A stretch of DNA of 64,000 bases from Geosiphon pyriformis (lineage: Eukaryota > Glomeromycota > Glomeromycetes > Archaeosporales > Geosiphonaceae), in NCBI GenBank assembly GCA_016748015.1, contig JAAOMT010000366.1, positions 4,334-68,333 on the forward strand, read 5' to 3'. The notes beneath the pieces are model-generated. The model was not told where the DNA came from and made no database searches. It saw only the letters and a list, made by a program, of their open reading frames with translations. Shown one piece after another: positions 13,491-23,290 of this stretch. Position numbers and translations under genes: made by a program. Each line of letters starts with the position of its first letter. Position 1 is the stretch's first letter.

Positions 13491-13678
13491 TTGGATTCTT
13501 TTTTTCGCGTCAAAAACAAACGCGTAATTTTTGATAAACTTAGAGACAGTAACACATATAAAGAGGTGCTCTCTGCTTTTAGGCAAAATTTTATCCTATA
13601 TGGGATTACTCTTACCTTTATCGACTACCAACGACGAATTACCGGCGTCCACCAACTCACTAACACAACAGCTATAAC
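13491..13678 (+). CDS. Hypothetical ORF fragment running into the assembly gap
   Basis: The frame is open from about 13484 to the N run, with a protein-like composition (KNKRVIFDKLRDSN, VLSAFRQNF). Upstream in frame is a stop at about 13470. The nearest initiation codon is a TTG at 13491; there is no ATG close by, so it may be an exon or a decayed gene. Beyond the gap the frame reads straight through the 68-bp tandem repeats, which is not meaningful coding. I do not recognise the family. Confidence 0.25.
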
Positions 13679-13698
13679 NNNNNNNNNNNNNNNNNNNN
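13679..13698. other. Assembly gap (20 N)
   Basis: Twenty N characters. The sequence right after the gap is a 68-bp tandem repeat, so the gap probably marks a collapsed or unresolved repeat rather than a true 20-base interval. Confidence 0.95.
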
Positions 13699-13893
13699 AT
13701 ACCTCTGTGCGTGCACCCGTTCTTCCGAATGTCTGCTTCCACTTACGGTCAATGACATGAATTGTTATACCTCTGTGCGTGCACCCGTTCTTCCGAATGT
13801 CTGCTTCCACTTACGGTCAATGACATGAATTGTTATACCTCTGTGCATGCACCCGTTCTGCCGAATGTCTGCTCCACTTACGGTTATTGATGT
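13699..13893. repeat. 68-bp tandem repeat, about 3 copies
   Basis: The unit beginning ACCTCTGTGCGTGCACCCGT starts at 13701, 13769 and 13837, an exact 68-base period. The first two units are identical over the visible length. The third carries several changes and diverges after about 50 bases. The composition is far richer in GC than the surroundings. The array touches the gap on its left, so the true copy number is unknown. Confidence 0.9.
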
Positions 13894-13913
13894 GCATCAT
13901 GGGTTAAACTCTT

Positions 13914-14008
13914 CCTATCTACTATCTAGTGAAACCACAGCCAAGGGAACAGGCTTGGCAAAATCGGCGGGAAAAGAAGACCCTATTGAGATTGACTCTA
14001 GTTTGACA
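13914..14008 (+). rRNA. Degenerate fragment of large-subunit (25S/28S) rRNA
   Basis: The run CCTATCTACTATCTAG, then GAAACCACAGCCAAGGGAAC, then GGAAAGAAGACCCT-like and TTGACTCTAGTTTGACA-like sequence matches a highly conserved part of nuclear LSU rRNA (domain V region) in the same order. It differs from the usual eukaryotic sequence at several normally invariant places: GGGAACAGGC for GGGAACGGGC, CTATTGAGATTG for CTGTTGAGCTTG, and AAATCGGCGGGAAAA for GAATCAGCGGGGAAA. So it is a non-functional relic of about 95 bases, not part of a working rDNA unit. It lies between the 68-bp and 40-bp arrays. The match is from memory of the conserved rRNA core. Confidence 0.8.
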
Positions 14009-14033
14009 CCAACAATTGACGGATAATCACTGC

Positions 14034-14665
14034 TCACCAATAATTCGCAAATTCAACATTCGAATAACCACCGGCCATCAATAATTTGCAACTCAACATT
14101 CGAATAGCCACCAGCCATCAATAATTCGCAACTCAACATTCGAATAACCACCGGCCATCAATAATTCGCAACTCAACATTCGAATAACCACCGGCCATCA
14201 ATAATTCGCAACTCAACATTCGAATAACCACTGGCCATCAATAATTCGCAACTCAACATTCGAATAACCACTGGCCATTAATAATTCGAAACTCAACATT
14301 CGAATAACCACTGGCCATCAATAATTCGCAACTCAACATTCGAATAACCACTGGCCATCAATAATTCGAAACTCAACATTCAAATAACCACCGGCCATCA
14401 ATAATTCGCAACTCAACATTCAAATAACCACCGGCCATCAATAATTCGCAACTCAACATTCAAATAACCACCGGCCATCAATAATTCGAAACTCAACATT
14501 CGAATAACCACCAGCCATCAATAATTCGAAACTCAACATTCGAATAACCACCAGCCATCAATAATTCGAAACTCAACATTCGAATAACCACCGGCCACCA
14601 AAAATGCACGAATTCAATAACTATCGCCCACTAGTAATTCGCAATTCAAAATTCGAATAACCAAT
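14034..14665. repeat. 40-bp minisatellite, about 14 units plus degenerate tail
   Basis: The unit CGAATAACCACCGGCCATCA followed by ATAATTCGCAACTCAACATT repeats with an exact 40-base period from about 14040 to 14600. A more diverged unit follows to 14665. Variants occur at fixed places: CCGGCC, CTGGCC or CCAGCC, and TTCGCA or TTCGAA. Runs of adjacent units share the same variant, which is typical of unequal exchange. Each unit contains the short palindrome ATTCGAAT. Confidence 0.95.
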
Positions 14666-14772
14666 GAATACGGAATAGAAAATCATGAACAATCGATCAT
14701 CAAATAACTGAATTAAATTTTAGAGTTAGGTGGTGAGGAATTGATAATTGTTAGTTTGTTATTTATGCCTTG

Positions 14773-14886
14773 CAAGAATAAAGAGTGGGAGGGGGGTAGT
14801 TTAAGATTTCTTACAAGAGTGAAGAGCGGGAGGAGGTAGTTTTAGTTTAAGATTTCTTACAAGAGTGAAGAGCGGGAGGGGGTAGC
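14773..14886. repeat. G-rich tandem repeat, 3 units of about 41-46 bp
   Basis: Units start at 14773, 14814 and 14860 with CAAGAGTGAAGAGCGGGAGG and end in TTTAAGATTTCTTA. The second unit has a 5-base insertion of TTTAG type and the third is partial. The + strand carries G runs of up to six, which is unusual for this region. Confidence 0.85.
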
Positions 14887-15135
14887 CACATTTGTCAATT
14901 ATCTTTTCTATATCCATCTAGTCCAGGAATAAAACTTTATCAGTATATAACAAAGTTATCAGGGAAGGGTTTTTACAATGGCAAAATTGTTCACCCATTG
15001 CCAATTCTGATAAACTCTTGTTATTTACTGTTTATTGTTTAGGCCTATTGAAATCTAATTCAGAAATTTGAAATGATCGATATAAAATATTTAAGAAACC
15101 TAATGTATAATAAACTATTGTAATTAATATAAGTA

Positions 15136-15741
15136 CAGAGGGTGTCCAAAAGTTTCCGAACAAGATTTTATTTAACAATAATATTTATTTTTTTATAAAA
15201 TAAAACAAAATAAACAACATATTTATAATTTTATAGTAATTTTCTAAATTTTTCCATTAAGTGTTACTAAACGTTTAAGTCGGCGATATTTTTGGTGAGT
15301 AAATAAACGTGGACGTCCTGAACGAGGCCTTGAATCAATTGAACCAGTTTCTTTAAATCGTTTTATTGTATCCGAAACTGTTGTCAAGCTGCAATTGACT
15401 CTGTTGGCAATATCACGATATTTCTTGCCATGCTGTTGTAATAAGCATATAGTATTACGTTGAGCAATCGTTAATTCTTTTTTTGCTCCCATTTCGTTTT
15501 AATAAAAACGACGAAAAAATCTTATATGCGCGTTACATTTCATTTTTATAAAAAAACGAGTATGAATAAAATCAATTATGTGCGTCGCGAAAAAACATTA
15601 TACACGCGTGTTTAAAAAACAAAAAACGCGTAATTAAATAATTAACTAACTTAATTTAGTAATAAACTCGTGCTTTTCTAATTATTCAAGCATGTGGAAT
15701 GTTACTCCAAAGTTTGTTCGCAAACTTTTGGACACCCTCTG
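15136..15741. mobile_element. Tc1/mariner-type element, 606 bp, internally deleted
   Basis: The ends are 28-base inverted repeats starting CAGAGGGTGTCCAAAAGTTT, with a single mismatch between the two ends. TA dinucleotides flank both sides (15134-15135 and 15742-15743), the target duplication of Tc1/mariner elements. The element is about half the usual 1.2-1.4 kb. It carries only the DNA-binding part of a transposase at 15244-15492 on the - strand. Near-identical ends suggest fairly recent movement. The 5' non-coding part (15493-15700) is rich in CG dinucleotides such as GCGCG and ACGCGTG, unlike its surroundings. Confidence 0.93.
15244..15492 (-). CDS. Truncated Tc1 transposase: DNA-binding domain only (82 aa)
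   Basis: The ORF starts at an ATG and encodes a paired-like helix-turn-helix at residues 6-50 (LTIAQRNTICLLQQ, YRDIANRVNCSLTTVSDTIK). A linker follows with the GRPR motif at residues 59-62. Residues 64-78 (THQKYRRLKRLVTLN) match the start of the second helix-turn-helix of Tc1 transposases, after which a stop occurs. The whole DDE catalytic domain is missing. The remaining peptide could still bind inverted repeats and might act as a competitor of full transposase; that is inference. There are no internal stops. Confidence 0.8.
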   Translation of the reverse strand: MGAKKELTIAQRNTICLLQQHGKKYRDIANRVNCSLTTVSDTIKRFKETGSIDSRPRSGRPRLFTHQKYRRLKRLVTLNGKI

Positions 15742-15759
15742 TATTATAATAGTTCGGTA

Positions 15760-16370
15760 ATAACTTTAAGAAATGCTAATATTAACTTAAGTCCAAGCAA
15801 TAATAACTTTATTTTAAACCACTTATCAAATATCCTTGAGACCTTTTTTACGCAAGTTCGGATTTAAATATTAAATTAGGTAATATTGAGCATGCTTAAT
15901 ATACTTGTTCACCGTGTAAAACGAAAACCCTCTGCCCTTGCTATCGAAATATATTAATTTGATCAGCACGAATAAAAAATTTTATGGTCAGTATTAATTC
16001 GGAAATATTTTTATATCCATAAGTTTAAATGAGAAAAATGTGAATGTTTAATTTTAATTAAAACCAGAATTTTAAATTGAAAAAAAAATTATTGGGATTT
16101 GGAAATTTACCTCAAATTAAATCCACGCTGAAATACTTTTCAATGAAGACAAAGCCAAAATAAAATTTTAATTTACTTCAATTTTTTGAACCTTTTCATT
16201 TAAAAATAGCGCAGCCTTAAATTTAGTTAAATAATTTGAATATTCATAAAAAATTTTTTTAAAAAAAAGGCAATAGACAATATATCTAAATAAATATTTT
16301 TTAGAAAAATTTAATTATTGGGATTAAATTTAATTTTAGTGTCATTATGTTTGATAGTAAAAAAAATGGC
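15760..16370. other. Intergenic stretch, nothing recognised
   Basis: AT-rich DNA between the Tc1 element and the decayed gene at 16374. No open frame, repeat or RNA gene is recognised. A small GC-richer patch at about 15900-15970 has no coding signal. Confidence 0.5.
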
Positions 16371-16373
16371 CAT

Positions 16374-17391
16374 TTAAGAATGATTGATTGTTACCATAGG
16401 AGAACATTGTGACATCATTTGTCCTAAATATGGATCAAGATGTGATGCGAAAGCTTCTTCATTCGTTGCAGCCTCGGTTCTACCATTGCATTATCTCATT
16501 GAAATTATCCCACTTAATTTAATATTAGACTAAAAGACAATTTTTTTTAGGCAACCTTTTCTAAACTAAATAAGACAGCCAAATTCAAATTTTCAAGTTA
16601 TTAAAATTGCTAGAATGAATTATAGAGAAAATATTTTTCTTTTTCTACGTGTTGTTTTGTTTCAGTCATTTCATTTTCTAATGCAGTTATCATTTTATTT
16701 TTATCTTTTTTACCTCATTCTTTATGATAAGCTTTGGATCTCTTAATTTTAGCAGCAAGCCTTTCATTTTCCCTGGTGCCTGAATTGTCAGTAGGTCGGG
16801 ATTCATTTGGTATGTACCACCTGTTCATTTTTCATCGAGGATATATTTTAATCACTAATTCCGAGTTAAAATAATTATAAATAACAGGCATGCCACTTTC
16901 TTCTCGGCAAAATTTTCTCCTAGCACAGTTCTTATATTGAAGTCATAACAAGCATCTTGGTCTTCCATCTTTGCCATGAGTTTCTTAAACAGTTGGCCAA
17001 TCTCATTCCAGGTTTCCACATCCATTGTCTGAATGTTATTGGGCAGCTTGGCTTTGGGGGAAATGGTGATTATTCTCATATCAATATATAATTTAGCTAC
17101 TTTACTCTTTTTGGCAACAACTCCATCTTAATTAGGCTGCAAAGCAAGCTGGTGCTGTCTGTTTTGTTCAGAAGTCGGAATCTCATTAGGCATTAGTTCA
17201 GCACCAATAAATTCTCAATTCTTCTTATATTTGGGATCTATTCACATGTAAAAGTGAGATTGTTGGTTTTGACCTGCTAATTTTTTATTAGGTATACTAA
17301 GATTGTAATCTAAAAGACCTGGTTTATTGACGTATTTATAGTAGTTTTCAATTTTCATAATTCTATCTTTTAAGACTGGTAAAATATCTAA
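16374..17391 (-). pseudogene. Decayed multi-exon gene of unknown family
   Basis: One - strand frame is open from 17391 except for three stops: TGA after QSHFYM, TGA after DPKYKKN, and TAA after LALQPN. The intact stretch is KSKVAKLYIDM through ENFAEKK, at 17130-16905. Protein-like sequence resumes after a possible intron at about 16827 with RWYIPNESRP and ERLAAKIKRSKAYHKE, then another TGA and an E/K-rich stretch (ITALENEMTETK). A last segment, TEAATNEEAFASHLDPYLGQ, ends at stop 16374. Composition and reading-frame continuity over 1 kb show this was a real gene. I do not recognise it. Three TGA codons fall where Trp would fit, as expected from TGG-to-TGA decay. Confidence 0.55.
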
Positions 17392-17399
17392 TTATATTT

Positions 17400-19440
17400 G
17401 GATAGTTAAGTCTTAATGTGACATTGAGTATATATTATGATATAAAAATTGGCATTAGATTACTTGACTAACAAAAGCAAACATAGTGTCATAATTGGAG
17501 ATTAAGTTTTTAAGATAGTTTTTTTCCAGAGAAAAACACTTTATTATACAATTCAAGCATTTATTAACCATAATATTATATTTTTATAACTGCAACAAAT
17601 TTTGAATAGTCATAAAACTTATTCATTCTTCAATAAAATATTGTACTGGCTGTGAACAAATAATGTTTTTAAATTTATTTCTGGCAAACAAACAAATATT
17701 GTAATAAAGATATTCTTGTCTTTTATAATCCAATAGTAAAAAATTAATATTAAATTGGATAAATTTAATTTTTTGGGTAATTTCAGAAATACTTGCTTTT
17801 TTAGTTTTTAACAAATTAAATTCACCATAGATATTATTAGCATTTAAGCTTTAACAATTCCAAGACCGATTGATTCAAAAAAAATACTGGTATTTTTGCA
17901 GACTATTTAATTTTTAAAAAAAATTCCCAAGTTAAAATCAAATCTAAGTACTGCAAAAATTTTTTTTTTATAGTGTTAAATCTTATTTAATCTAATTGTA
18001 TTCAATCTTTTCACAACTTCAACAATATAATTTATACAATTTACAATTATTTTGTGGTATAGTTTCTTAATTAATCTAAAACAATTATCACACTTGAATT
18101 TAATATTTTTAAGCATAAAATTTAGCTTAATATTTTTATTCAATCTCTTAATTATATTAAATACTATGTTTAATTTATTTATGTACTACTTTATCTTAAA
18201 TACCAAATAAATACATTTTATGTAACTAAAATAATAAATTTACTTATCTGTTGATTAGAATATAGAATGTAAATATTTTGTGTTTAATTATAACTATAAT
18301 GAGCAGTAATTTCAATATAACAATAATAAACCTTATTTTCTATTACAAAATAATTCTTATTTGCTAATTTTTTTTGTTGCTTCAGTAATTTCTTATTTTT
18401 GTTGCACTAATTTTTTTAATTTAGTCTTAACTAAATGTTTTTGTATTTTTCCAATAGATATTATTAAAGACATTATGTTATAAGTCATTTTAAAAATATT
18501 AACAAATATTGTCTTGAATTTATAATTTGAATATACAATATTAATTAGTGCCATAACTTGTAAAATAGATTATATTTTAATAATTTCAAAATGTTTTTTT
18601 AAGACCTGCAATAAAATCATAATAAACTAATTTATAACTTATTTTGGCTGACAAAGTATAAGTTTTTAAGTAATTTGGTAATCTATGTATTTTAATATAA
18701 TCTTTGAAAAAATTCTTTACAGTAATAATAATAATTATATTAATAGTTTTTTGGTTTTTTATTATGGCACTTTTTTTATATTTTTTGTTGCTAAATAATT
18801 TCTAAAATATTGAGATATGCTATCTAACAAAATAACATATTGTGATTTCAATAGTAAAAAGTGTTTTATTAATATGTATTTTCTTTTTAAGATATCAACT
18901 GGTGGTTATTTCTCTATTATTTATTTATTTTAGCTGGGCCATTAAAAATATATTTTGTTTAGATCTAAAAAAAGCTTAAAATGTTTTATGTAATTCAGTA
19001 AATCTTTCTCTAAGAATTTTTTTTGAACAACCACAATAGCGACTTATCTCCAAGAAACTTATTGCTTTTTCATATTTAATAAAACAATTGTAATTATTAT
19101 TCTTTATATACAGGTAATTATATATATATTTTTACTACTTAGAGTTTTTTCTGTGCTTTATATGCTTTGTTTGTGTCTATTTGTTTGATGCTTGGCTGAC
19201 ATTTTTACACAGTAACATTTTTCTCATATTAATATGTAATTTTTATGGTTTTGGTGCATATGCTAGACAGTCAATTAAGCATGTGATGCATTTATTTTTC
19301 ATTATTTATTGTGTAAAACAAACAAACAATAAGTTTGCATTTTCTTAACTAAATTTATATGATCCAGTCTAACACCAGATATCATCTAAAAATTCATTAT
19401 ACAAATTAGCCAAGTTCCCCACTATTCATATCAATAATCC
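17400..19440. other. AT-rich intergenic stretch, no supported gene
   Basis: Very AT-rich with poly-A/T tracts and no credible frame. A 63-codon - strand frame at 17623-17814 has AT-driven composition. The stretch is downstream of the kinase gene ending at 19448 and should contain its 3' end; I see no single clear polyadenylation site among the many AATAAA-like words. Confidence 0.5.
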
Positions 19441-19447
19441 AAAGCAT

Positions 19448-21633
19448 TCAGTATTCTTTGTTCCATGCGCAAAGATTACTACGCTTAACTTCTTGTAAGC
19501 CCGCCAATGCCCACCTCACAAGATGCAAATCATGGCTCTTTTCTATTTTTTTGTGAAGCCCAGCCTCCTGGTGCCAGTCAACAAATTGATTTAAGCTTTC
19601 TGGGTATTTAGCTTCCCCAACACTCCCAGCCCATTCAAAATCAATAAGTTTTACATCATCAGTTGGTCCAAGGAGAATGTTGGGGCCACGAAGATCTCCA
19701 TGGACAAAGCCAAGACTGTGGAGCATGTTTACTGCATCCAGAATAGGAGTTCGCATGCTCTCGCGCTTGTCCCATGGAACCTTATCGAGATGTGAATAAC
19801 ATTCCAAGCATTCCATGATCACCAAACTCCAACCATCATCAAGTTCCTCAAAGTACACAATTTTGGGAGCAATCCCTTTATCAGAGCATGCATCGTGAGC
19901 TTCTTTGCAGTATCGAGGAGTGAATTTAATAACGACATATTGATTGGATCCATCTAAATCTGCCTTGGCAAGCCAGAGGTTTTTACCTCCTATCCTGGAT
20001 ACATAGCATAAATTTTGAAGACTTTCAATCTGAGTTGGAAGACGTGGAAAAGGCCCATTGCAAAACGTTTTAGGGATGTCTTGATTATTGGAAATAGCAG
20101 TGTAGTGATCTTGAAGATCTTGCAGACAAGTAACAAGAGCAGAAATCGCACGGCCTGCCATCCTGGCTGTGTAGCAGTCATAAAACGCCATGTCAAGGGG
20201 GATAGCCGGAGTAAGTTTGTCTAGACAATAGTAATCGCTTATGATAGCACCGCTTATTGTGAGTTCTTGGTCTAAAAAAAATGCATTAATAACTACCAAT
20301 ACCATTAAAAGATTGAAACACAAAAAGATTTTTACCGTTCAAAGTAACGAGAAAAGATGGGTAACACGTGTGTTCAATATATTGCTCATTTGCTTTCCAA
20401 GTGAGTTTCATGAACTTAACATAATAAGCTGCCTTCTGTAAGTAAGAGCAATTCCTCGTTCCCCAGTCCGTCTTCAACTCCAGATTAAGAAGGAGAAACT
20501 CTGTGCCACAAACTCTCTTGATAACCGTGCCATCAGTCTCATACCCATGACTCTCTATTGTCAATACTGGGTTCAGATCTGTGAGGATGTGAGTCAAAAA
20601 TTTCTTGAAGAGGTTTTCTCGAATTTTCTCCGTAATTTCGAGACGCAATAATTGGGGCGAGAGCTCTTTAATCAGCTCCACATATTTCTTTTCGTTGTCG
20701 GAAAGTGTAGGAGTATCGTTGTAAAATGAATTTCGGAATGTCTCGAAAACCTTGCAATAGAATCTGATTGGGATGTCAGAACGACTAATGGGTCTGTGAT
20801 GGCGAAATCTTGTCTCTTGGACAGTATCGACAAAGCTTGACGAAGCGTAGTAGCTAGGTGATACATTTTCAAGAATGTGAACATTTTTCTCCCTCTCCTC
20901 GAATACTAGAAGAATGTAGTTGAACAGGTCAAAATTTCAATCTCTGCAAACTAATATCCTGTCCCAACTTACCCTTCCGACGCCTAATAACGCTGTCTGG
21001 CTCAGAGGATGGTGAGCGTGGACGTCGAATTTCTGGGTGATGGCAGCGAGAAAAATGAGATGGTGATGGAAAACAGACGCATTATGGTGGATGATGTAAG
21101 TGATAAATATTTCGACTGTGGTTACACCGCAACGAAACAGGCCATGCGCGACATTAATAGAAAGGCATTATTTAAACAAGGAGGATAAATGAGACAATTA
21201 AGAAACAAGATGACAGCAATAAACAGGTAGATTTATATTCGCAAAACAGTTATTGCATGATAGCGATAATTGCAAGCATAAAGGACATTATCGTATTTAC
21301 TATGTCTACTCTACCTTTGTACACACTATTCTATGCCCCCAACGCCCGAGTCACAACTTCTTTACCTGGTTGAGTAGTCTTTGCACGTAGTGCCTCTCCC
21401 CACTTTACCACCTCGTCAATACATTTCTTCTCCTTGTCCCTTTGCTCCTTCTCCTTTTCTTCCGGTCTTGCTTTTTCCTGCTGGTCGTCTTCGTCAAGTC
21501 CTTTAGTCCTTCTCCTCAATCTCTTCAACTCCAGTCCTTCATCCTTCTCAAACTCCTTCAACGCCGTCTCCGCCTTCTCTAACTGCGCCTTCACATCGTT
21601 CAGCTCTTGTGTTACTCTTTCGATACTCGCCAT
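19448..21633 (-). CDS. Crinkler-like coiled-coil / nuclease-like / kinase protein, 573 aa, 4 exons
   Basis: Exons on the - strand: 21633-21366, 21032-20973, 20905-20336, 20271-19448. All introns are GT-AG (333, 67, 64 nt) and keep one frame. The ATG at 21633 has a good context (AAAAAAATGG). Residues 1-85 form a charged coiled coil, followed by a basic Ser/Pro/Arg linker. Residues 130-345 resemble a restriction-endonuclease-like fold: GTEFLLLNLELKTD at 243-256 has the E-x-K signature (E252, K254), then YLQKAAYY. Residues 385-555 are a kinase: VVIK (K415), hinge IMECLE, HGDLRGPNIL (D492, N497), and DFE in place of DFG at 510. This architecture matches the nuclease-kinase class of Crinkler effectors of oomycetes and fungi. 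I see no signal peptide and no N-terminal LFLAK motif. Catalytic residues look intact, so it may be an active host- or self-directed signalling protein. Confidence 0.82.
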
Positions 21634-21886
21634 TTTTTTCGTAAGTGTTTGAAGGGAAGATGTGCTAAGCGATGTGATGCTAATATACGAACTGATCAGT
21701 GGCTTGTGCCACTGTATGCAGAGTGTGACCAATGGTAATTGATGCGCAGAAACTGCGTTTGCATTAACATGACAAACAAAGTACATCTCTTTTAAGATTC
21801 AATAGAACGATTGCATGGAGGAAATACTCAGACCCAAAGCCATTGATTAGTAACCCTATATTTTGGTCGCTCTAGTGAAATCTATG

Positions 21887-21931
21887 CTACATATAATTGG
21901 TAATATTATTAACATATTTATCTTCACTTCT

Positions 21932-21999
<68 letters not shown>

Positions 22000-22198
22000 T
22001 ATCTATCCATTTTTCAAGCGCTTTGATCCTTTTTCTCGAGAATTGGTCTTTTAGGATAAAAGCAATAATACTTTTTCTTTCGCATAGTTTGTGAAATTTT
22101 ATAACCACTTTTTTAAATAAGACTGAGTCCAGCTCATGTCTTTTGATAGATAATAATAAAGTTTCAAAATCCTTCCGTAAGTATTTGACATTTAACAA
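21887..22198 (-). pseudogene. Possible BTB-BACK/TLD protein fragment fused to a microsatellite
   Basis: The frame begins with RKDFETLLLSIKRHELDS, which resembles the BACK-region pattern FETLLsIIKRDDLQ of BTB-domain proteins common in mycorrhizal fungi. It continues to KALEKWIDKERK, which resembles the SKWID linker before the TLD domain. The (AAAG)n tract is then read as a Lys-Lys-Glu-Arg repeat and the frame ends. Neither the BTB nor the TLD domain is present. The similarity is by eye to short patterns only, so this is weak. Confidence 0.25.
21930..22000. repeat. (TTTC)n microsatellite, about 17 units
   Basis: An uninterrupted run of TTTC units. The length is likely polymorphic. Confidence 0.97.
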
Positions 22199-22723
22199 AT
22201 ATTTTCACTCCGGAGCAGTTGTCTGGTTGGGGATATTAATTTGATTGCGTAAATTGTTGCTTTGAGCATTTGAGTTATAACATAGAGTTGATTAGTCGTG
22301 AGCAAAGGACCAATGAGAAGTCCGATCAACAACCCACAAAAGAACTCAATAGTGAAAATAAGCATTTTTGGATATTGGCTGTTTACTTCTTTTTTTTTTA
22401 TAGGATAAATTGTTTCAATATCGATGTTGGAAAGATTTTGTAATTTGATTTTTTAATGATTCCGAAACAGTTGATTCATCTCCTAAAGTTTGGATCAACC
22501 GCTCTTCTAATTATTTATTCTCCTGAATCATTTTTATCACTTTACCTTATGGTTTTAATACTATAATGTCATGAATTGTGTCAGATTTGTAGTACTTGGG
22601 GCACAAAGAACGAAAATTATCATATATATTATCATTCTTACTCGAGCAGTATATAAAAAATCATGGAAATTTGTCCCGATTATTGATGGTAATCCCACAA
22701 TAAAAAAAAAATAGATATTTGCT

Positions 22724-22951
22724 TTATATTTCTTCTAGTTTTCGTTTCTTTCTTTGTTCGTCATAAGTTGGCATTAATGTTCTTTTATTGGCTTTTATTT
22801 TTCGTTCTTCTTTATAAATTTCATAAGTGATTTTTTTTTTATATAGATATTTCTGGAGAATTTTGCTGTCATTTATTTTAAACACATAAGGTGCAATTTT
22901 TTCTCCTTGAGCTTTCTTTAAAATGCTTCTAATTAGTTTCGGATTATATTT
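22724..22951 (-). pseudogene. Open fragment of unknown protein (76 codons, no start)
   Basis: The frame runs without a stop from 22951 to a TAA at 22724-22726. Composition is protein-like: SILKKAQGEKIAPYVFK, then KILQKYLYKK, then MPTYDEQRKKRKLEEI. It is Lys/Glu-rich with an ordered, non-AT-filler character. There is no ATG at the 5' edge, where a TAA interrupts the frame. It is therefore either a terminal exon or a decayed gene. I do not recognise the family. Confidence 0.3.
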
Positions 22952-23290
22952 TTATATAGATAGTTCTATATTTAATATTAAGCATGTTATAATTTTTAGT
23001 GCCAAAAACAGTCTATGAATTTATTTCTGACTCACAGATGTGCCACTAAAGCAAAACCTTTCAAAACGTCATCCATCACTTAGTTGATCTTTCAATCACA
23101 TAGCAATTTTTAGCTCACATAATCAAATGTTCACTTTGTCTGGGTTTGTTGCAATCTGCTTCAAATGATGATTCAAATTCAATTAAATAATATTTGGAAA
23201 ATAGCCGACTGTTCTAATAAATTACATCTATAAAGTATGAGCTAGTTCTATAATCTTTTTTATTAAGATATTAAATTTTGAAAGCATTAA

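Noticed and set aside
16374-17391. Idea that TGA codes for Trp here (mitochondrial plasmid origin)
   Set aside because: A TAA stop also interrupts the frame and possible nuclear-type introns are present, so decay of a nuclear gene explains the TGA codons more simply.
20015-20441. Open frames on the + strand opposite the Crinkler-like gene
   Set aside because: Antisense shadows of real exons 3 and 4.
20672-20884. 70-codon frame in the kinase gene region on the - strand
   Set aside because: Out of frame with the spliced gene; the correct frame runs through the same DNA as exon 3 with family-like sequence.
21033-21365. Protein-like - strand frame inside intron 1 of the Crinkler-like gene (VHAHHPLSQTALLGVG)
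   Set aside because: It lacks an ATG and a phase-compatible link to exon 3; splicing 21366 to 21032 gives a better gene. It remains possible as an alternative exon.
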